Positions 5,541 to 6,767 of a DNA stretch of 6,767 nt are shown here, in pieces (the stretch's first letter is position 1; each line of letters starts with the position of its first letter). The notes beneath the pieces were generated by a model. That model was not told where the DNA came from and made no database searches. It worked only from the letters and a program-made list of their open reading frames with translations. The position numbers were made by a program, and so were the translations under genes. The stretch comes from an uncultured Anaerolineae bacterium (GTDB lineage: Bacteria > Chloroflexota > Anaerolineae > Anaerolineales > Villigracilaceae), in the NCBI GenBank assembly GCA_903854805.1, contig CAINXK010000425.1, positions 1 through 6,767 of the forward strand. Reading direction: 5' to 3'.

Positions 5541-5693
5541 GTGGGACAATCCAACCGCGACCCTGATTCATTTTTCGGGTTAATATAGTTACTGTGGAAT
5601 GATTCACAAAATATTGCGTCTTTTTCAAAACCGGCTTCTACTAATCACCAAGTTGAGCACACATCCAAGTGCCAAAAAGGAAAATATACTGGT
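5508..5693. other. Intergenic region upstream of rimO
   Basis: This 186-bp spacer holds no convincing gene. Two weak promoter guesses are TAATAT at 5581-5586, lacking a good -35, and TTGCGT (5614-5619) with TCTACT (5637-5642) at 17-base spacing, each four of six matches. The heptamer TGATTCA occurs twice (5564-5570 and 5600-5606), 36 bases apart. A promoter for rimO here is likely but cannot be fixed. Confidence 0.35.
5677..5681 (+). promoter_or_regulatory. Ribosome binding site of rimO
   Basis: AAGGA lies 12 bases before ATG 5694, a longer spacing than usual. The ATG is still the best start because the RimO N-terminal motif SLGCAKN begins at residue 10. Confidence 0.5.
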
Positions 5694-6767
5694 ATGACAA
5701 AAAAAACATTTCACCTGGTTTCGCTTGGCTGTGCCAAGAACACGGTTGATTCAGACTCCATGGCACAGCTTCTCCTCGAAGGCGGTTATGAGCTGGTCGA
5801 GAACCCCAAAAAGGCCGGGGTACTGATCGTCAATACTTGCGGATTTATCGGGCCAGCAAAAGAAGAATCGATCAATACACTTAGAGAACTGGCATCCCAC
5901 AAACGCGGCGACCAGCTGCTCATCGCGGCTGGATGCCTCACCCAGCGCTATGGTGTGGAAGTCGCCAGGCAAGTCCCCGGGATTGACGGCATCATCGGAA
6001 CCCGCCGCTGGATGGATATATTGCAGGTAGTTGACCAACTGCGTGCCGGACCGCATCCCGAACCACTTTACCATCTCCCGGATGTCGCCACGATGGGCAC
6101 GGATGAACAAGGTGCCATCCGCGCCAGTGTGGCCGGAGGCAGCGCATATCTAAAAATAGCCGATGGCTGTCGGCGTCCATGCGCCTTTTGCGCCATCCCA
6201 CTAATCAAAGGAACCGCCGTCAGCCGGCCTCTGGCTACAATAGTAGCCGAAGCACGTGAGCTGCACAATTTGGGCGTCCGCGAATTGATCTTGATTGCGC
6301 AGGATACGACCGATTATGGGCATGATCTGGGCATGAAGGAAGGCCTGGCCACACTGCTTGAAACCCTGACAGACGAAGTCGCAGAAATGGATTGGATCCG
6401 TGTAATGTATTCCTACCCAGGGTATGTGACCGACCGGATGATTGATGTAATGGCCAGCCGCAAACAGATCTTACCCTATCTCGATATCCCCCTGCAGCAT
6501 GCTCATCCTCAAACACTTGCTCGCATGAAACGCCCGGCAAACATTGAATGGGTCCATAAGACCGTGGCCAAGATGCGCACCAATATCCCGGATCTTGCCA
6601 TCCGCACGACTTTTATCGTTGGTTACCCCGGTGAAACCGAGCAAGAGTTCCAGGCGCTGATGGATTTCATCCAGGAGACACGCTTCGACCGCGTGGGCGC
6701 GTTTAAGTTTTCATTTGAACCCGGTACCAGTAGTGAGGTTCTGGGAGATTCTGTACCGAGTGAAATC
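5694..6767 (+). CDS. rimO: Ribosomal protein uS12 methylthiotransferase RimO, 3' partial
   Basis: The frame stays open for 358 codons to the end of the window; E. coli RimO has 441 residues, so roughly the last 80, including most of the TRAM domain, are missing. The N-terminal MTTase domain carries SLGCAKNTVDSD, NTCGFI and AAGCLTQRY, with cluster ligands Cys13, Cys49 and Cys81. The radical SAM domain has ADGCRRPCAFCAIP, giving the CxxxCxxC ligands Cys159, Cys163 and Cys166. Downstream motifs IAQDTTDYG, YSYPGYVTD, DIPLQHAH, RMKRP and TTFIVGYPGETE are all family-typical. RimO adds a methylthio group to a conserved aspartate of ribosomal protein S12 in the cytoplasm, using S-adenosylmethionine and two [4Fe-4S] clusters. 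SLGCAKN, NTCGFI and GCLTQRY favour RimO over the related tRNA enzyme MiaB. All six cluster cysteines are intact. Confidence 0.97.
   Translation, partial: MTKKTFHLVSLGCAKNTVDSDSMAQLLLEGGYELVENPKKAGVLIVNTCGFIGPAKEESINTLRELASHKRGDQLLIAAGCLTQRYGVEVARQVPGIDGIIGTRRWMDILQVVDQLRAGPHPEPLYHLPDVATMGTDEQGAIRASVAGGSAYLKIADGCRRPCAFCAIPLIKGTAVSRPLATIVAEARELHNLGVRELILIAQDTTDYGHDLGMKEGLATLLETLTDEVAEMDWIRVMYSYPGYVTDRMIDVMASRKQILPYLDIPLQHAHPQTLARMKRPANIEWVHKTVAKMRTNIPDLAIRTTFIVGYPGETEQEFQALMDFIQETRFDRVGAFKFSFEPGTSSEVLGDSVPSEI

Noticed and set aside
5223..5549. 108-codon minus-strand reading frame over the end of the RodZ-like gene
   Set aside because: It is antisense to the RodZ C-terminal domain and to the Thr/Pro-rich tail, whose repetitive codons keep the opposite strand open by chance.

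Overview
The window reads as ordinary chromosome from a bacterium, most likely a member of the Chloroflexota close to Anaerolineae. This placement is inferred from protein style: a Tat-exported L,D-transpeptidase with SH3-like modules, a RodZ-like protein ending in a Thr/Pro/Ser-rich tail, and an L9 gene standing alone. No database search was possible. Base composition is near 50% GC throughout, and I see no insertion sequence, CRISPR array, tRNA, rRNA or integrase.

Layout: (1) positions 1-1067 (+) hold an L,D-transpeptidase cut off at its 5' end; the window opens inside its twin-arginine signal. (2) 1069-2301 (+) is a beta-class DNA methyltransferase that starts one base after the transpeptidase stop, with no restriction gene in view. 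(3) A 14-bp perfect bidirectional terminator (2436-2472) separates this pair from the convergent gene at 2519-3178 (-), an OmpR/PhoB-type regulator whose receiver has lost the phosphorylation residues. (4) A 331-bp divergent intergenic region (3179-3509) carries three successive dyads, a strong sigma70-type promoter and two leader hairpins. (5) rplI (3510-4028, +) follows and ends at a strong terminator. (6) A RodZ-like membrane protein with two N-terminal HTH domains (4134-5507, +) has its Shine-Dalgarno sequence paired with a CCTCCT element. (7) rimO (5694 to the window end, +) is cut off at its 3' end.

Functionally, three genes bear on the cell envelope or ribosome: the transpeptidase acts on peptidoglycan, RodZ-like proteins organise cell shape, and L9 and RimO belong to the ribosome. 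The RodZ-like gene next to rimO matches an order seen in several bacterial lineages, often followed by pgsA.

The window holds no obvious new defence or mobile system. The points most worth a second look are the degenerate receiver, the dyad-rich region it shares with rplI, the rplI leader hairpins, the Shine-Dalgarno hairpin of the RodZ-like gene and its duplicated HTH domain.
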